Assembly: GCF_018070565.1 (NCBI RefSeq)
Contig: NZ_JAGPXL010000037.1
Coordinates: forward strand, 1-64,000
Source: Streptomyces sp. B93
GTDB taxonomy: Bacteria > Actinomycetota > Actinomycetes > Streptomycetales > Streptomycetaceae
Reading direction: 5' to 3'
Length of the DNA stretch: 64,000 bases
The stretch's first letter is position 1; every line of letters starts with the position of its first letter. Below the pieces are notes generated by a model. That model saw only the letters and a list, made by a program, of their open reading frames with translations. It was not told where the DNA came from and did not search any database. Of this stretch, positions 35,447-46,089 are shown piece by piece. A program made the translations under genes and the position numbers.

Positions 35447-35459
35447 CGGCGTCCGGTGG
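35443..35459. promoter_or_regulatory. Inverted repeat CCACCGG-CGT-CCGGTGG
   Basis: A perfect 7-bp inverted repeat ends 24 bp before the start codon of the DUF255 thioredoxin-fold gene. It could be an operator or an mRNA hairpin near the ribosome site. Confidence 0.4.
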
Positions 35460-35482
35460 GGTACTGCGGCAGGATGGACCCC

Positions 35483-37519
<2,037 letters not shown>

Positions 37520-37726
37520 TCAGACGGCTGGAGCGATTCGTTCCGGATGTCCGGATCGGGCGGGCGTCCGGATAGATGCCGTTTGCAGTCATCCTGTTGC
37601 GAAACATGGTTTTCATCGAGATACCTCCCGCGTTTCACACTTCCCCCCTAATCTCTGCACAGTGGCGCGACAGGTTGGGGCCTTTCGTCGCGCTTGGGGG
37701 GATTGTGAAGATCTGGGGGGATCTTT

Positions 37727-38989
37727 TTGCTGACGTCCGTCTTCGTCGCTGCCGTTTCGCTCGCCCTGTTCTGGATGGCGGCCTTCACCCTGTGGTGGCA
37801 GATGCACGCGTGGCGCACGCCCGAGGTGCTGGCCTCCACCCGGTTCAGCAGTCCGGACGGCGCCGCACACGTGTCGTTCTCGCTGCTGCTCCCGGCACGG
37901 CACGAACAGGCCGTGCTGGACCACACCATCCAGCGGCTGCTGGAGTCCAGCCACACCGACTTCGAGATCATCGTCATCGTCGGCCACGACGACCCGGAGA
38001 CGACCGCGGTCGCCGAACGGGCCGCCGGCCGTGACCCGCGGGTGCGGGTCGTCGTCGACACCCACGAGAAGAAGAACAAGCCCAGGGCCATGAACACGGC
38101 GCTGCCGCACTGCCGCGGCGACGTCGTCGGGGTCTTCGACGCCGAGGACCAGGTCCACCCCGAACTGCTCGCCCATGTCGACCACGCCTTCCGCACCACC
38201 GGCGCGGACGTGGTCCAGGGCGGCGTCCAGCTGATCAACTTCCACTCCAGCTGGTACAGCCTGCGCAACTGCCTGGAGTACTTCTTCTGGTTCCGCTCCC
38301 GGCTGCACCTGCACGCGCAGAAAGGGTTCATCCCGCTCGGCGGCAACACCGTCTTCGTCCGCACCGACGTCCTCAGGGCGGCGGACGGCTGGGACCCCGA
38401 CTGCCTCGCCGAGGACTGCGACCTGGGCGTCCGCCTGTCCAGTACCGGCAAGAAGGTCGTCGTCGCCTACGACTCCGACATGGTCACCCGCGAGGAGACC
38501 CCGGGCTCGCTGCTGTCGCTGCTCAAGCAGCGCACCCGCTGGAACCAGGGCTTCCTCCAGGTCTACCGGAAGAAGGACTGGCGCCAACTGCCCACCCTCG
38601 GGCAGCGACTGCTCGCCCGCTACACCCTGATGACCCCGTTCATGCAGGCCTTCACCGGTGTCGTCATCCCGCTCAACGTGGTGATCGCGCTCTTCCTCGA
38701 CGTCCCCGTCGGCATCGCCTTCATCACCTTCCTGCCGGCCGTCACCGCCCTGGTCACCTTCGTCTTCGAGGTGGTCGGGCTCCATGACTTCGGCCGGCAG
38801 TACGGCCTGCGCGTCCGCTTCGTCCACTACCTCAAGCTCGTCGTCGGCGGCCCGTTCTACCAGGTGCTGCTCGCCGGAGCCGCGGTCCGCGCGGTCTGGC
38901 GCGAGCAGCGCGGCCGCAACGACTGGGAGCTGACCAGCCACGTCGGCGCACACCTCGCCCATGTGACCCGAGAGGACGTTCCCGCGTGA
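37727..38989 (+). CDS. Processive-type family 2 glycosyltransferase, membrane-bound
   Basis: The 420-residue first gene of the glycan operon starts at a TTG (37727) six bases after GGGGGG. An N-terminal helix (VFVAAVSLALFWMAAFTLWW) is followed by the GT2 catalytic domain with FDAEDQ, the acceptor motif AEDCDLG and KQRTRWNQG, the Q-x-x-R-W signature of processive synthases. Helices near 300-360 close the protein. It should polymerise or transfer a nucleotide-sugar on the inner membrane face. A PilZ domain is absent. The next gene overlaps by four bases. An alternative is a single-addition transferase; the QRTRW motif argues against it. Confidence 0.9.
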   Translation: MLTSVFVAAVSLALFWMAAFTLWWQMHAWRTPEVLASTRFSSPDGAAHVSFSLLLPARHEQAVLDHTIQRLLESSHTDFEIIVIVGHDDPETTAVAERAAGRDPRVRVVVDTHEKKNKPRAMNTALPHCRGDVVGVFDAEDQVHPELLAHVDHAFRTTGADVVQGGVQLINFHSSWYSLRNCLEYFFWFRSRLHLHAQKGFIPLGGNTVFVRTDVLRAADGWDPDCLAEDCDLGVRLSSTGKKVVVAYDSDMVTREETPGSLLSLLKQRTRWNQGFLQVYRKKDWRQLPTLGQRLLARYTLMTPFMQAFTGVVIPLNVVIALFLDVPVGIAFITFLPAVTALVTFVFEVVGLHDFGRQYGLRVRFVHYLKLVVGGPFYQVLLAGAAVRAVWREQRGRNDWELTSHVGAHLAHVTREDVPA

Positions 38990-40635
38990 CCTCCACCCTT
39001 CCCGCGGCGACCGGTGTCAAGGTCCCCGCGTGGCGGACAGCCGCGCCCGAAACACGCCCGGCCGAGCGCCCGACACCGCCCCGACGGCTGCGTTCCTCCC
39101 GCCCCGACCTGCTCCTGTGCGGCCTGCTGCTCGTGGCGGTCATGCTCGTACAGGGCTGGAACATCGCCGCCTACCCCACCCTCAGCGACGACGAGGGCAC
39201 CTACCTCGCCCAGGCCTGGGCCGTCCAGCGGGGCGCGGGCCTCGCCCACTACACCTACTGGTACGACCACCCGCCGCTCGGCTGGATCCAGCTGGCCCTG
39301 CTCACCTGGATACCCGCCTGGCTCAGCCCCGAGTCGATGACCGTCGGCACCATGCGCGTGGTGATGCTGCTGGTCAGCGCCGTCAGCGCGGTCCTCCTCT
39401 ACGTCCTCGCCCGCCGACTAGCACTGCCCCGCTGGGCCGCCGGCCTCGCCATGGCCCTGTTCGGGCTCTCCCCGCTCTCCGTCGTCCTCCAGCGGGAGAT
39501 CTTCCTCGACAACCTCGCCGTGATGTGGACGCTGCTGGCGTTCTGCCTGGCCGCCTCGCCCAGCCGCCATCTGTGGCACCACTTCGGCGCGGGCGTCGCC
39601 GCCGCGACCGCCGTGCTCACCAAGGAGACCATGCTGGTCGTCCTCCCGGCGCTGCTGGTCACCATGTGGCGGCACAGCCACCGCGACACCCGCAAGTTCG
39701 CCGTCACCGGCGCCGTCACCGCCTGCGCCCTGATCGGCCTGTCGTACCCCCTCTTCGCCCTGCTCAAGGGCGAACTCCTCCCGGGCAGCGGGCACGTCTC
39801 CCTCTGGGAGGGCGTCAGGTACCAGATGACCAGACCCGGTTCGGGCTTCATCCTCGACGAGGGCTCCGGCTCCCACGGCGTCTTCCAGTCGTGGCTCTAC
39901 TACGACCGTGTCCTGCCGCTCGGCGGACTCGCCGGAGCCCTGCTGCTGCTCGCCGTGTGGCGCTGGTCGGTCACCGCCCGCGCCCTCGCCGGACCCGCCC
40001 TCGCCGTCGCGGTCTTCGCCGCGCTGGCACTCCGGCCCGACGGCTACCTGCCCGCCATGTACGTCATCCAGGCGCTGCCGTTCCTCGCCCTCGTCCTCGC
40101 GGGCGGCACCGCCTCCGTGGCCCACGCCGTGCTGCGCCGGGGCCGCCGCCCCGGCGAACGGCGCTGGACGGTCGGCGGCCGGTACGCCCTCGCCGCTGTG
40201 CTCGCGATCGGCGCGGGCGCCTACGTCGTACCGCGCTGGTACGAGGGTGACCGCACCGCCGTCACCGCCGACGCCAACGCGCCCTACCGGGCCGCCGCGA
40301 AGTGGCTCGGCAGCGAGGTGGCCGAGCCGCGGGAGGCCCGGGTCCTCGTCGACGACGCGCTCTGGCTGGACCTGGTGCACTCCGGGTACCGGGCCGGGGA
40401 CGGCGTCATCTGGTTCTACAAGGCCGACCTCGACCCGTCGGTGAAGGAGACCATGCCGCGCGGCTGGCGGGACCTGGACTACGTGGTCGCCTCGCCGACG
40501 GTCCGCCGGGACGCGGCCGACCTGCCGATCGTCCGGGCCGCCATGGAGCACTCGACGCCGGTCGCCGTCTTCGGCACGGGCGAGGACCGTATCGAGATCC
40601 GGCGGCTCGACACCGCCGCGGGAGGCGCCCGATGA
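38986..40635 (+). CDS. GT-C type polyprenyl-phosphate-sugar glycosyltransferase (GT39-like)
   Basis: The 549-residue integral membrane protein starts at a GTG overlapping the previous stop (GTGA). A Pro/Arg-rich cytoplasmic tail of about 40 residues precedes about ten helices. The first outside loop holds the acidic DDEGTYLAQAW motif, followed by YWYDHPPLGWIQLA, diagnostic of the PMT/ArnT superfamily. Such enzymes take sugar from a polyprenyl-phosphate carrier on the outer face. The donor would come from the Dpm1-GtrA fusion encoded next. Confidence 0.9.
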   Translation: MTSTLPAATGVKVPAWRTAAPETRPAERPTPPRRLRSSRPDLLLCGLLLVAVMLVQGWNIAAYPTLSDDEGTYLAQAWAVQRGAGLAHYTYWYDHPPLGWIQLALLTWIPAWLSPESMTVGTMRVVMLLVSAVSAVLLYVLARRLALPRWAAGLAMALFGLSPLSVVLQREIFLDNLAVMWTLLAFCLAASPSRHLWHHFGAGVAAATAVLTKETMLVVLPALLVTMWRHSHRDTRKFAVTGAVTACALIGLSYPLFALLKGELLPGSGHVSLWEGVRYQMTRPGSGFILDEGSGSHGVFQSWLYYDRVLPLGGLAGALLLLAVWRWSVTARALAGPALAVAVFAALALRPDGYLPAMYVIQALPFLALVLAGGTASVAHAVLRRGRRPGERRWTVGGRYALAAVLAIGAGAYVVPRWYEGDRTAVTADANAPYRAAAKWLGSEVAEPREARVLVDDALWLDLVHSGYRAGDGVIWFYKADLDPSVKETMPRGWRDLDYVVASPTVRRDAADLPIVRAAMEHSTPVAVFGTGEDRIEIRRLDTAAGGAR

Positions 40636-41816
40636 GCCAGGAGTCCACCGTCCCCGGCGAGTTGGGCGACCCGGCCGCCATCGCGGCCGAGGTGGCCGAA
40701 CCCGGCGCCGTCACCATCGTCGTACCGACGTTCAACGAGTCCGCCAACGTACGGCGGCTGCTCCACCAGATCACCGAGTCGGTGCCCTCCCGGCTGCCCT
40801 GCGAGGTCCTCTTCGTCGACGACTCCACCGACGACACCCCGCACGTCATCGAGGAGGCGGCGAAGGACTGCCCCTTCCCGGTGGCCGTGCTGCACCGGGA
40901 GGAACCCGTCGGGGGCCTCGGCGGCGCGGTCGTCGAGGGGATGGCGGTCGCCGGGTCGGAGTGGATCGTCGTCATGGACGGCGACTGCCAGCACCCGCCC
41001 TCCCTCGTCCCCGACCTCGTCGCCACCGGCGAGCGGGCGGGCGCCGGGCTCGTCGTCGCCTCCCGCTACATCACGGGCGGCAGCCGCGCCGGGCTCGCGG
41101 GCAGCTACCGCGTGGCCGTGTCCCGGGCGGCGACCTGGCTCACCAAGTCCCTCTTCCCGCGTAGGCTGCACGGCATCAGCGACCCGATGAGCGGCTTCTT
41201 CGCCATCCGCCGCAGCGCCGTCACCGCGGAGGTCCTCAAGCCCCTCGGCTACAAGATCCTCCTCGAACTCGCGGTGCGCAGCCGGCCCCGGCAGGTCAGC
41301 GAGGTCCCCTTCGTCTTCCAGGAACGGTTCGCCGGGGAGTCCAAGTCGAGCGCGCGGGAGGGCCTGAGGTTCCTGCGCCACCTGGTCGGACTGCGCACCG
41401 CCTCGCCGCTCGCGCGGATGGCCGTCTTCGGGCTGATCGGCGTCAGCGGGTTCGTGCCCAACCTGCTCGCCCTGTGGGCGCTGACCCACGCCGGGATGCA
41501 CTACGTGCCCGCCGAGATCCTCGCCAACCAGCTCGGCGTCGCCTGGAACTTCCTGCTCATCGAGCACCTGCTGTTCCGCGACCGACGGCTGTTCCGCCGC
41601 TGGTGGGACCGGCTCGGCCGGTTCGCGCTGCTCGCCAACGCCGATCTGCTGCTGCGCATCCCGCTGATCGCGCTGCTGGTCGGCCGGTCCGGCATGGACG
41701 CGCTGTCCGCCACCGCGCTCGCGCTGGTGATGACCTTCGTCCTGCGCTTCGTCGGGACCGAGGCGCTCGTCTACCTGCCGCGCAGACCGCTACGCAAGAA
41801 AGGGAGAGCCGCATGA
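40632..41816 (+). CDS. Polyprenyl-phosphate glycosyltransferase fused to GtrA flippase domain
   Basis: The 394-residue fusion begins at ATG 40632, overlapping the preceding stop. Residues 30-270 are a Dpm1-type GT2 domain (VVPTFNESANVRRLL, FVDDSTDDT, MDGDCQHPP, DPMSGFFAIRR) that loads sugar onto polyprenyl phosphate. Residues 280-385 are a four-helix GtrA domain (AVFGLIGVSGFVPNLLALWA onward) proposed to flip the lipid-linked sugar. Together they supply the outside-facing GT39-like enzyme. The stop overlaps the start of the copper-radical oxidase gene (ATGA). Confidence 0.92.
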   Translation: MSQESTVPGELGDPAAIAAEVAEPGAVTIVVPTFNESANVRRLLHQITESVPSRLPCEVLFVDDSTDDTPHVIEEAAKDCPFPVAVLHREEPVGGLGGAVVEGMAVAGSEWIVVMDGDCQHPPSLVPDLVATGERAGAGLVVASRYITGGSRAGLAGSYRVAVSRAATWLTKSLFPRRLHGISDPMSGFFAIRRSAVTAEVLKPLGYKILLELAVRSRPRQVSEVPFVFQERFAGESKSSAREGLRFLRHLVGLRTASPLARMAVFGLIGVSGFVPNLLALWALTHAGMHYVPAEILANQLGVAWNFLLIEHLLFRDRRLFRRWWDRLGRFALLANADLLLRIPLIALLVGRSGMDALSATALALVMTFVLRFVGTEALVYLPRRPLRKKGRAA

Positions 41817-44197
41817 GGCACAGGAAGAGAACAGCGCTGCTGGGGGTGGGCGCGCTCACCGCCGGCCTCCTCCTGACCGCACCCCACCCCGCGTCCGCGG
41901 CCAACCTCATCGCCAACCCCGGCTTCGAGACCGCCGGGACCGGCGACATGCCGTACTGCTGGTCCAAGTCGGGCTGGGGCGACAACGACTTCGGCTTCGA
42001 GACGGTCGCCGACGCGCACTCCGGCTCCAAGGCCATGAAGGTCACGCTGACCCGGCGCGTCGACGGCGACCGCAAGGCGCTGATCACCGAGTCCGCGCAG
42101 TGCGCGCCGCCGGTGAGCACGGGCAGGCAGTACGACCTCTCGCTCTGGTACAAGACGACCACCCCGGACGCCAACATCACGCTCTTCCGGCACGACACCA
42201 CCGCGGGCTGGCAGTACTGGACCGACCTGAAGACCCTCGACATGGCCGCCGACTGGACCGAGGCGACCGTGCGCACCCCCGAGGTCCCGGCGGGCACCGA
42301 CCGGATCTCCTGGGGCGTGTCGGTGTACGGCACCGGCTCGGCGACCACCGACGACTACACGATGGAGCAGGTCCCCGACGTCACCCCGCCGCCCGACTGC
42401 ACCGGCACCGCCGTCCAGTGCGCCGACGGGTCGTGGGACGTGCTGCCGGTGCGGAACCCGGTCCGCTCCATGCACTCCGTCGTGCTGCACAACGGCAAGG
42501 TGCTGCTGATCGCGGGTTCCGGCAACAGCGAGGAGATGTTCGAGGCCGGTACCTTCACCTCGGCGGTCTACGACCCGGCCGACGGCTCCTACCGGGTCAT
42601 CCCCACGCCCGACGACATGTTCTGCGCCGGGCACGTCCAGCTCCAGGACGGGCGGGTGCTGGTGATGAGCGGCAACAAGGGCTATCCGTCGGCGGACGGC
42701 ACCATCGGCTACCAGGGGTACAAGGACTCCTACGTCTTCGACCCGGAGACCGAGACGTACACCAGGACCAACGACATGAACGACGGCCACTGGTACCCGT
42801 CGGCGACCATCCTCGGCAACGGTGACGTGATCTCCTTCGGCGGACTGAAGGAGGACTCCACCGGCTCGGTCACCGCGGAGGTGTTCTCCGAGGCCGAGCA
42901 GCAGTGGCAGCCGCTGTGGAAGGTCAACCAGACCTGGTCCTACTGGGGCCTGTACCCGTCGATGATCCTGATGCAGGACGGCCGCCTCTTCTACTCCGGC
43001 AGCCATGTCTTCGGCAACAACATCCCCGGCACCGGATCGGCGATCTACGACTACGACGCCAACACGGTCACCGAGGTGCCCGGACTGCGGAACAAGGACG
43101 AGCGGGACCAGTCCGCGTCCGTGCTGCTGCCCCCGGCGCAGGACCAGAGGGTCCTCACCCTCGGCGGCGGCAACATCGACTCCAACCCGGACGCGAACCG
43201 CCTCACCGACATCATCGACCTGAAGGCGGCCAGCCCGCAGTACGTGGCGGGACCGCCGATCCCGCAGGGCACCGTCGACCTCGGCAACGGGCCCGTCCCG
43301 CAGACCGGTGACCAGGGCAAGATGTACGTCTCCGCGGTGCTGCTGCCCGACGGCAAGGTGCTGGAGACCGGCGGCGCGCTGCACAACCGGGCCGACCCGG
43401 TGTACGAGACGTCGATCTTCGACCCCGGCACGGAGACCTTCGACCCCGTCGCCGCCGACCCCGAGGCCCGCGGCTACCACTCCTCGGCGTTCCTGCTCCC
43501 CGACGGCCGGGTCATGGCCACCGGCGACAACCCGGGCAACGGCAGCTGGAACCACGACGTGTCCGTCTACACCCCGCCCTACCTCTACAGGGGCGACCGG
43601 CCGACGATCACCTCGGTCATCGACACCGAGTGGACCTACGGCGACACCCAGCGCATCACCGTCGACCGCCCGATCGCCAAGGCCGAGCTGATCCGCCCGG
43701 CCGCCGTCACCCACTCCTCCGACCCCAACCAGCGCTTCGTCGACCTGCCCCTGTCGGTGGACGGCAACAACGTCGACCTCAACGTGACGAGCAACCCCAA
43801 CCTGGCGCCGCCCGGCTGGTACATGCTCTTCGCGGTCGACGCCAACGGGGTGCCGTCGGTGGCCGAGTGGGTGCACCTCCAGGGGCCGCGGGCGCTCGCC
43901 TCCGCCCACGTCCACGCCTTCGCGGACGCGCCCGAGGGGAAGGTCACTGGACCCGGCAGGAAACGCGCCGCACACCCGGTCGCCCCGACGATCTCCGGCT
44001 GCGACCGCCACTACGGCTCCGCCAACGTCTGCGTCCCGACGGCCTTCCCACCCACGGTGAAGGCGACGGCCAAGGCCCGCTGCGCATGGCTGCGGGCGAA
44101 CGACTACGGCCCCTTGAAGCTCAACGGCACGGACGACCCCCTAGAACTGGACCGCAACGGCGACGGAACGGCGTGCGGCAAGCAAGACGCCCTGTAG
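41813..44197 (+). CDS. Secreted copper-radical oxidase (galactose-oxidase/GlxA type)
   Basis: The 794-residue exported enzyme ends a four-gene operon and its ATG overlaps the stop of the GT2-GtrA gene. A Sec signal peptide ends at ASAA (about residue 29). A carbohydrate-binding module-like domain spans about 30-185. The seven-bladed oxidase domain follows, with every copper site residue: C271 (DMFC, thioether partner), radical Y328 (HWYPSAT), axial Y555 and H556 (GYHSSA), and H634 (VTHSSDPNQR). The C-terminus is an Excalibur-like calcium motif (LDRNGDGTACGK). It should oxidise a primary alcohol of a glycan to the aldehyde with release of hydrogen peroxide. Copper delivery genes are not adjacent. 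Confidence 0.92.
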   Translation: MRHRKRTALLGVGALTAGLLLTAPHPASAANLIANPGFETAGTGDMPYCWSKSGWGDNDFGFETVADAHSGSKAMKVTLTRRVDGDRKALITESAQCAPPVSTGRQYDLSLWYKTTTPDANITLFRHDTTAGWQYWTDLKTLDMAADWTEATVRTPEVPAGTDRISWGVSVYGTGSATTDDYTMEQVPDVTPPPDCTGTAVQCADGSWDVLPVRNPVRSMHSVVLHNGKVLLIAGSGNSEEMFEAGTFTSAVYDPADGSYRVIPTPDDMFCAGHVQLQDGRVLVMSGNKGYPSADGTIGYQGYKDSYVFDPETETYTRTNDMNDGHWYPSATILGNGDVISFGGLKEDSTGSVTAEVFSEAEQQWQPLWKVNQTWSYWGLYPSMILMQDGRLFYSGSHVFGNNIPGTGSAIYDYDANTVTEVPGLRNKDERDQSASVLLPPAQDQRVLTLGGGNIDSNPDANRLTDIIDLKAASPQYVAGPPIPQGTVDLGNGPVPQTGDQGKMYVSAVLLPDGKVLETGGALHNRADPVYETSIFDPGTETFDPVAADPEARGYHSSAFLLPDGRVMATGDNPGNGSWNHDVSVYTPPYLYRGDRPTITSVIDTEWTYGDTQRITVDRPIAKAELIRPAAVTHSSDPNQRFVDLPLSVDGNNVDLNVTSNPNLAPPGWYMLFAVDANGVPSVAEWVHLQGPRALASAHVHAFADAPEGKVTGPGRKRAAHPVAPTISGCDRHYGSANVCVPTAFPPTVKATAKARCAWLRANDYGPLKLNGTDDPLELDRNGDGTACGKQDAL

Positions 44198-44262
44198 GGG
44201 CGCGGGGAACTGCGCGACAAGCCACAACGGCCCCGCAGTCGCCCACAAACCGCAACCCTCAA
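44194..44262. repeat. Probable Streptomyces dispersed intergenic repeat
   Basis: This element (ggggcgcggggaactgcgcg... ccccgcagtc) fills the 61-bp space between two convergent genes. I recognise it as a sequence that recurs after many genes in Streptomyces genomes; that is memory, since only one copy is visible here. It has internal dyad symmetry (CGCGGGG and CCCCG) and may serve as terminator. Confidence 0.55.
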
Positions 44263-44990
44263 CGGCGCTCCGAACGCAACGCAAGGGCGCGCTCCACGAT
44301 CGCTTCCAGCTGATCGTGGTGCGCGCCCTTCCAGTACGCCCGCCCACACTCACCACACCGCGCGAACACGTCGTACGACCGCCGCGTCCCGCCCTTCAAC
44401 TGGTCCGCGACCTCGTCCTTCGTCGCCGTACGCAGCACCCCGTTGCAGGCCGTGCACCGCGTCCACGGCCGCAGCTCGGGCGCGAACCGGTCCAGCACGT
44501 CCTGGAGCTGTTCGTCGGGCCGCGTGCTGTACACGAACGCCCCCGCCCACAGCTCACGGCGGCGCAGCAGCCCCCGGTCGCGGCTGAGCATCACCCGTTT
44601 CTCGGCCGCGGAGCGGGTGGCCAGCGCCGGATCGCCGATGTCCGTCGACTCGTACGCCGTGTCCACGCCGAGCAGCCGCAGCCGCCGCGCCAACGTGCCG
44701 AGGTGGACGTCGAGCAGGAACCGCAGCGGGGCCCCCGCGACCACCTGTGGCCGGGGCACGGCCCGCACGCTCACGGCCTCCCCGCCCACCGGGACGTGCC
44801 CGGTGGCCACCGCCTCCCCGTCCACCAGCAGCTCACCGACCTCGGTGAGCGGCACGCCCAGGGACTCCACGACGTGCCCGAGCGTGGACACGCCGTCGGT
44901 GACGACCGGGGTGCGTCCGGCCCGCCGGGCGGCGGGCAGGAAGACATGGAGTTCGGCGGCGAAGTCGACGTGGATCTCGGGTCCGTTCAC
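44259..44990 (-). CDS. Mut7-C RNase-domain protein with ubiquitin-like N-terminus
   Basis: The 243-residue protein starts at GTG 44990. Residues 1-85 resemble the Mut7-C ubiquitin/ThiS-like beta-grasp domain (RAGRTPVVTDGVSTLGHVVE). Residues 90-240 are the Mut7-C PIN-like RNase domain with FLLDVHLGTLARRLRLLGVD, the catalytic acidic residues in SRDRGLL, and a zinc ribbon (CTACNG...CGECGRAYW). Members are predicted RNA nucleases in prokaryotes. It lies 35 bp downstream of the hemolysin III gene on the same strand. Confidence 0.9.
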   Translation of the reverse strand: MNGPEIHVDFAAELHVFLPAARRAGRTPVVTDGVSTLGHVVESLGVPLTEVGELLVDGEAVATGHVPVGGEAVSVRAVPRPQVVAGAPLRFLLDVHLGTLARRLRLLGVDTAYESTDIGDPALATRSAAEKRVMLSRDRGLLRRRELWAGAFVYSTRPDEQLQDVLDRFAPELRPWTRCTACNGVLRTATKDEVADQLKGGTRRSYDVFARCGECGRAYWKGAHHDQLEAIVERALALRSERR

Positions 44991-45025
44991 GAGGCCCAGG
45001 ATGTCAGGTCGCCCGCCGCCCGGTC

Positions 45026-45748
45026 CTACGCGTGCTGGTACGCGACCAGCGAGATCCCCACGTAGTGCGCGATGAACGCCGCCAGCGTGAAGGAGTGGAA
45101 GACCTCGTGGAAGCCGAACCAGCGGGGGGAGGGGTTGGGGCGCTTGATGCCGTAGATGACCCCGCCCGCGCTGTAGAGGACGCCGCCGACGATGACGAGG
45201 ACGAGGACGGCGATGCCGCCCGCGCGCATGAAGTCGGGGAGGTAGAAGACGGCCGCCCAGCCCATGGCGATGTAGCAGGGGGTGTAGAGCCAGCGGGGGG
45301 CGCCGACCCAGAAGACGCGGAACAGTATCCCGGCGAGGGCGGCGGCCCAGATGCCCCACAGCAGCCACTGCCCCTTGGCTTCGGGCAGCAGCAGGATCGT
45401 CAGGGGCGTGTAGGTGCCCGCGATGATCAGGAAGATGTTGGCGTGGTCCAGCCTGCGCAGGAGGCCGTCCATGCGCGGGGACCAGTTGCCCCGGTGGTAG
45501 AGCGCGCTGACGCCGAACAGCAGGCAGGCGGTCAGGGCGTAGATCCCGCAGGCCACTCGGCCGCGCGGGGAGTCGGCGAGGGCGGTGAGCACCAGGCCCG
45601 CGACGAGGACGGCGGGGAACATGCCCAGGTGCAGCCAGCCCCGGAGCTTGGGCTTGATCGGGTGCGGCAGGGAGAGCGCCGCGGAGACGCGGCCGGCGGC
45701 CGGCGTGTCCACGGGCGCGTCGGGGACGGACGCAGTCATGGGTCGCAT
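45026..45748 (-). CDS. Hemolysin III / PAQR-family membrane protein
   Basis: The 240-residue protein has seven predicted helices and all PAQR landmarks: FGVSALYHRGNW with an SxxxH start (motif A), DHANIFLIIAGTYTP, and the C-terminal HEVFHSFTLAAFIAHY histidines that bind zinc in this family. Bacterial members are linked to membrane lipid or fluidity control, although the old name suggests haemolysis. The ATG at 45748 or the one at 45739 may be used. A TACGG-AA-CCGTA palindrome lies 7 bp upstream. Confidence 0.92.
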   Translation of the reverse strand: MRPMTASVPDAPVDTPAAGRVSAALSLPHPIKPKLRGWLHLGMFPAVLVAGLVLTALADSPRGRVACGIYALTACLLFGVSALYHRGNWSPRMDGLLRRLDHANIFLIIAGTYTPLTILLLPEAKGQWLLWGIWAAALAGILFRVFWVGAPRWLYTPCYIAMGWAAVFYLPDFMRAGGIAVLVLVIVGGVLYSAGGVIYGIKRPNPSPRWFGFHEVFHSFTLAAFIAHYVGISLVAYQHA

Positions 45749-45754
45749 CGTACC

Positions 45755-45766
45755 TACGGAACCGTA
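45755..45766. promoter_or_regulatory. Palindrome TACGG-AA-CCGTA upstream of hemolysin III gene
   Basis: A 5-2-5 inverted repeat lies directly 5' of the hemolysin III start, followed by a further GTTACGG half-site. This spacing is common in TetR-type operators. Confidence 0.45.
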
Positions 45767-46089
45767 AGTTACGGATCAGTCCGTGGCCGGTAGTGGCCAT
45801 CGTCTCATGCCAGTTGGGGTCCGGGGAGCGCCCCCCGGGTGGCGTAAAGAATCAGTTGGCTGAACGCAATGTGCACGTAAAGTGACATTTCATACGTGGT
45901 GATGGTCACGTCGCTCAGTTGTGAGGCCCTCTGGACAGATGGGCACTCGCATCGCATGATCATATGAGTGCGGTCGGCACCGGATGAGCGCACGCACGGG
46001 AATCCCGCCCCGCGCAGCGTCCGGGTCGCGGCCCCTACGGGGCAGACAACGACATATCCCTCACGACAAACCCTCACCTAGGAGCGATC
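45767..46089. other. Long leader/promoter region of pckG
   Basis: This divergent gap is markedly AT-richer than the rest of the window around 45845-45965. TTGGCT at 45856 and TAAAGT at 45878 form a possible promoter, which would give an mRNA leader of about 200 nt. I see no gene and no recognisable riboswitch. Confidence 0.5.

Noticed and set aside
37585-37726. Short plus-strand frame upstream of the glycan operon (start 37576)
   Set aside because: It overlaps the operon's AT-richer promoter region, has no ribosome site and runs out of frame into the GT2 gene.
45880-45920. Crp-like site in the pckG leader
   Set aside because: GTGA and TCAC half-sites are present but with wrong spacing and no symmetry.
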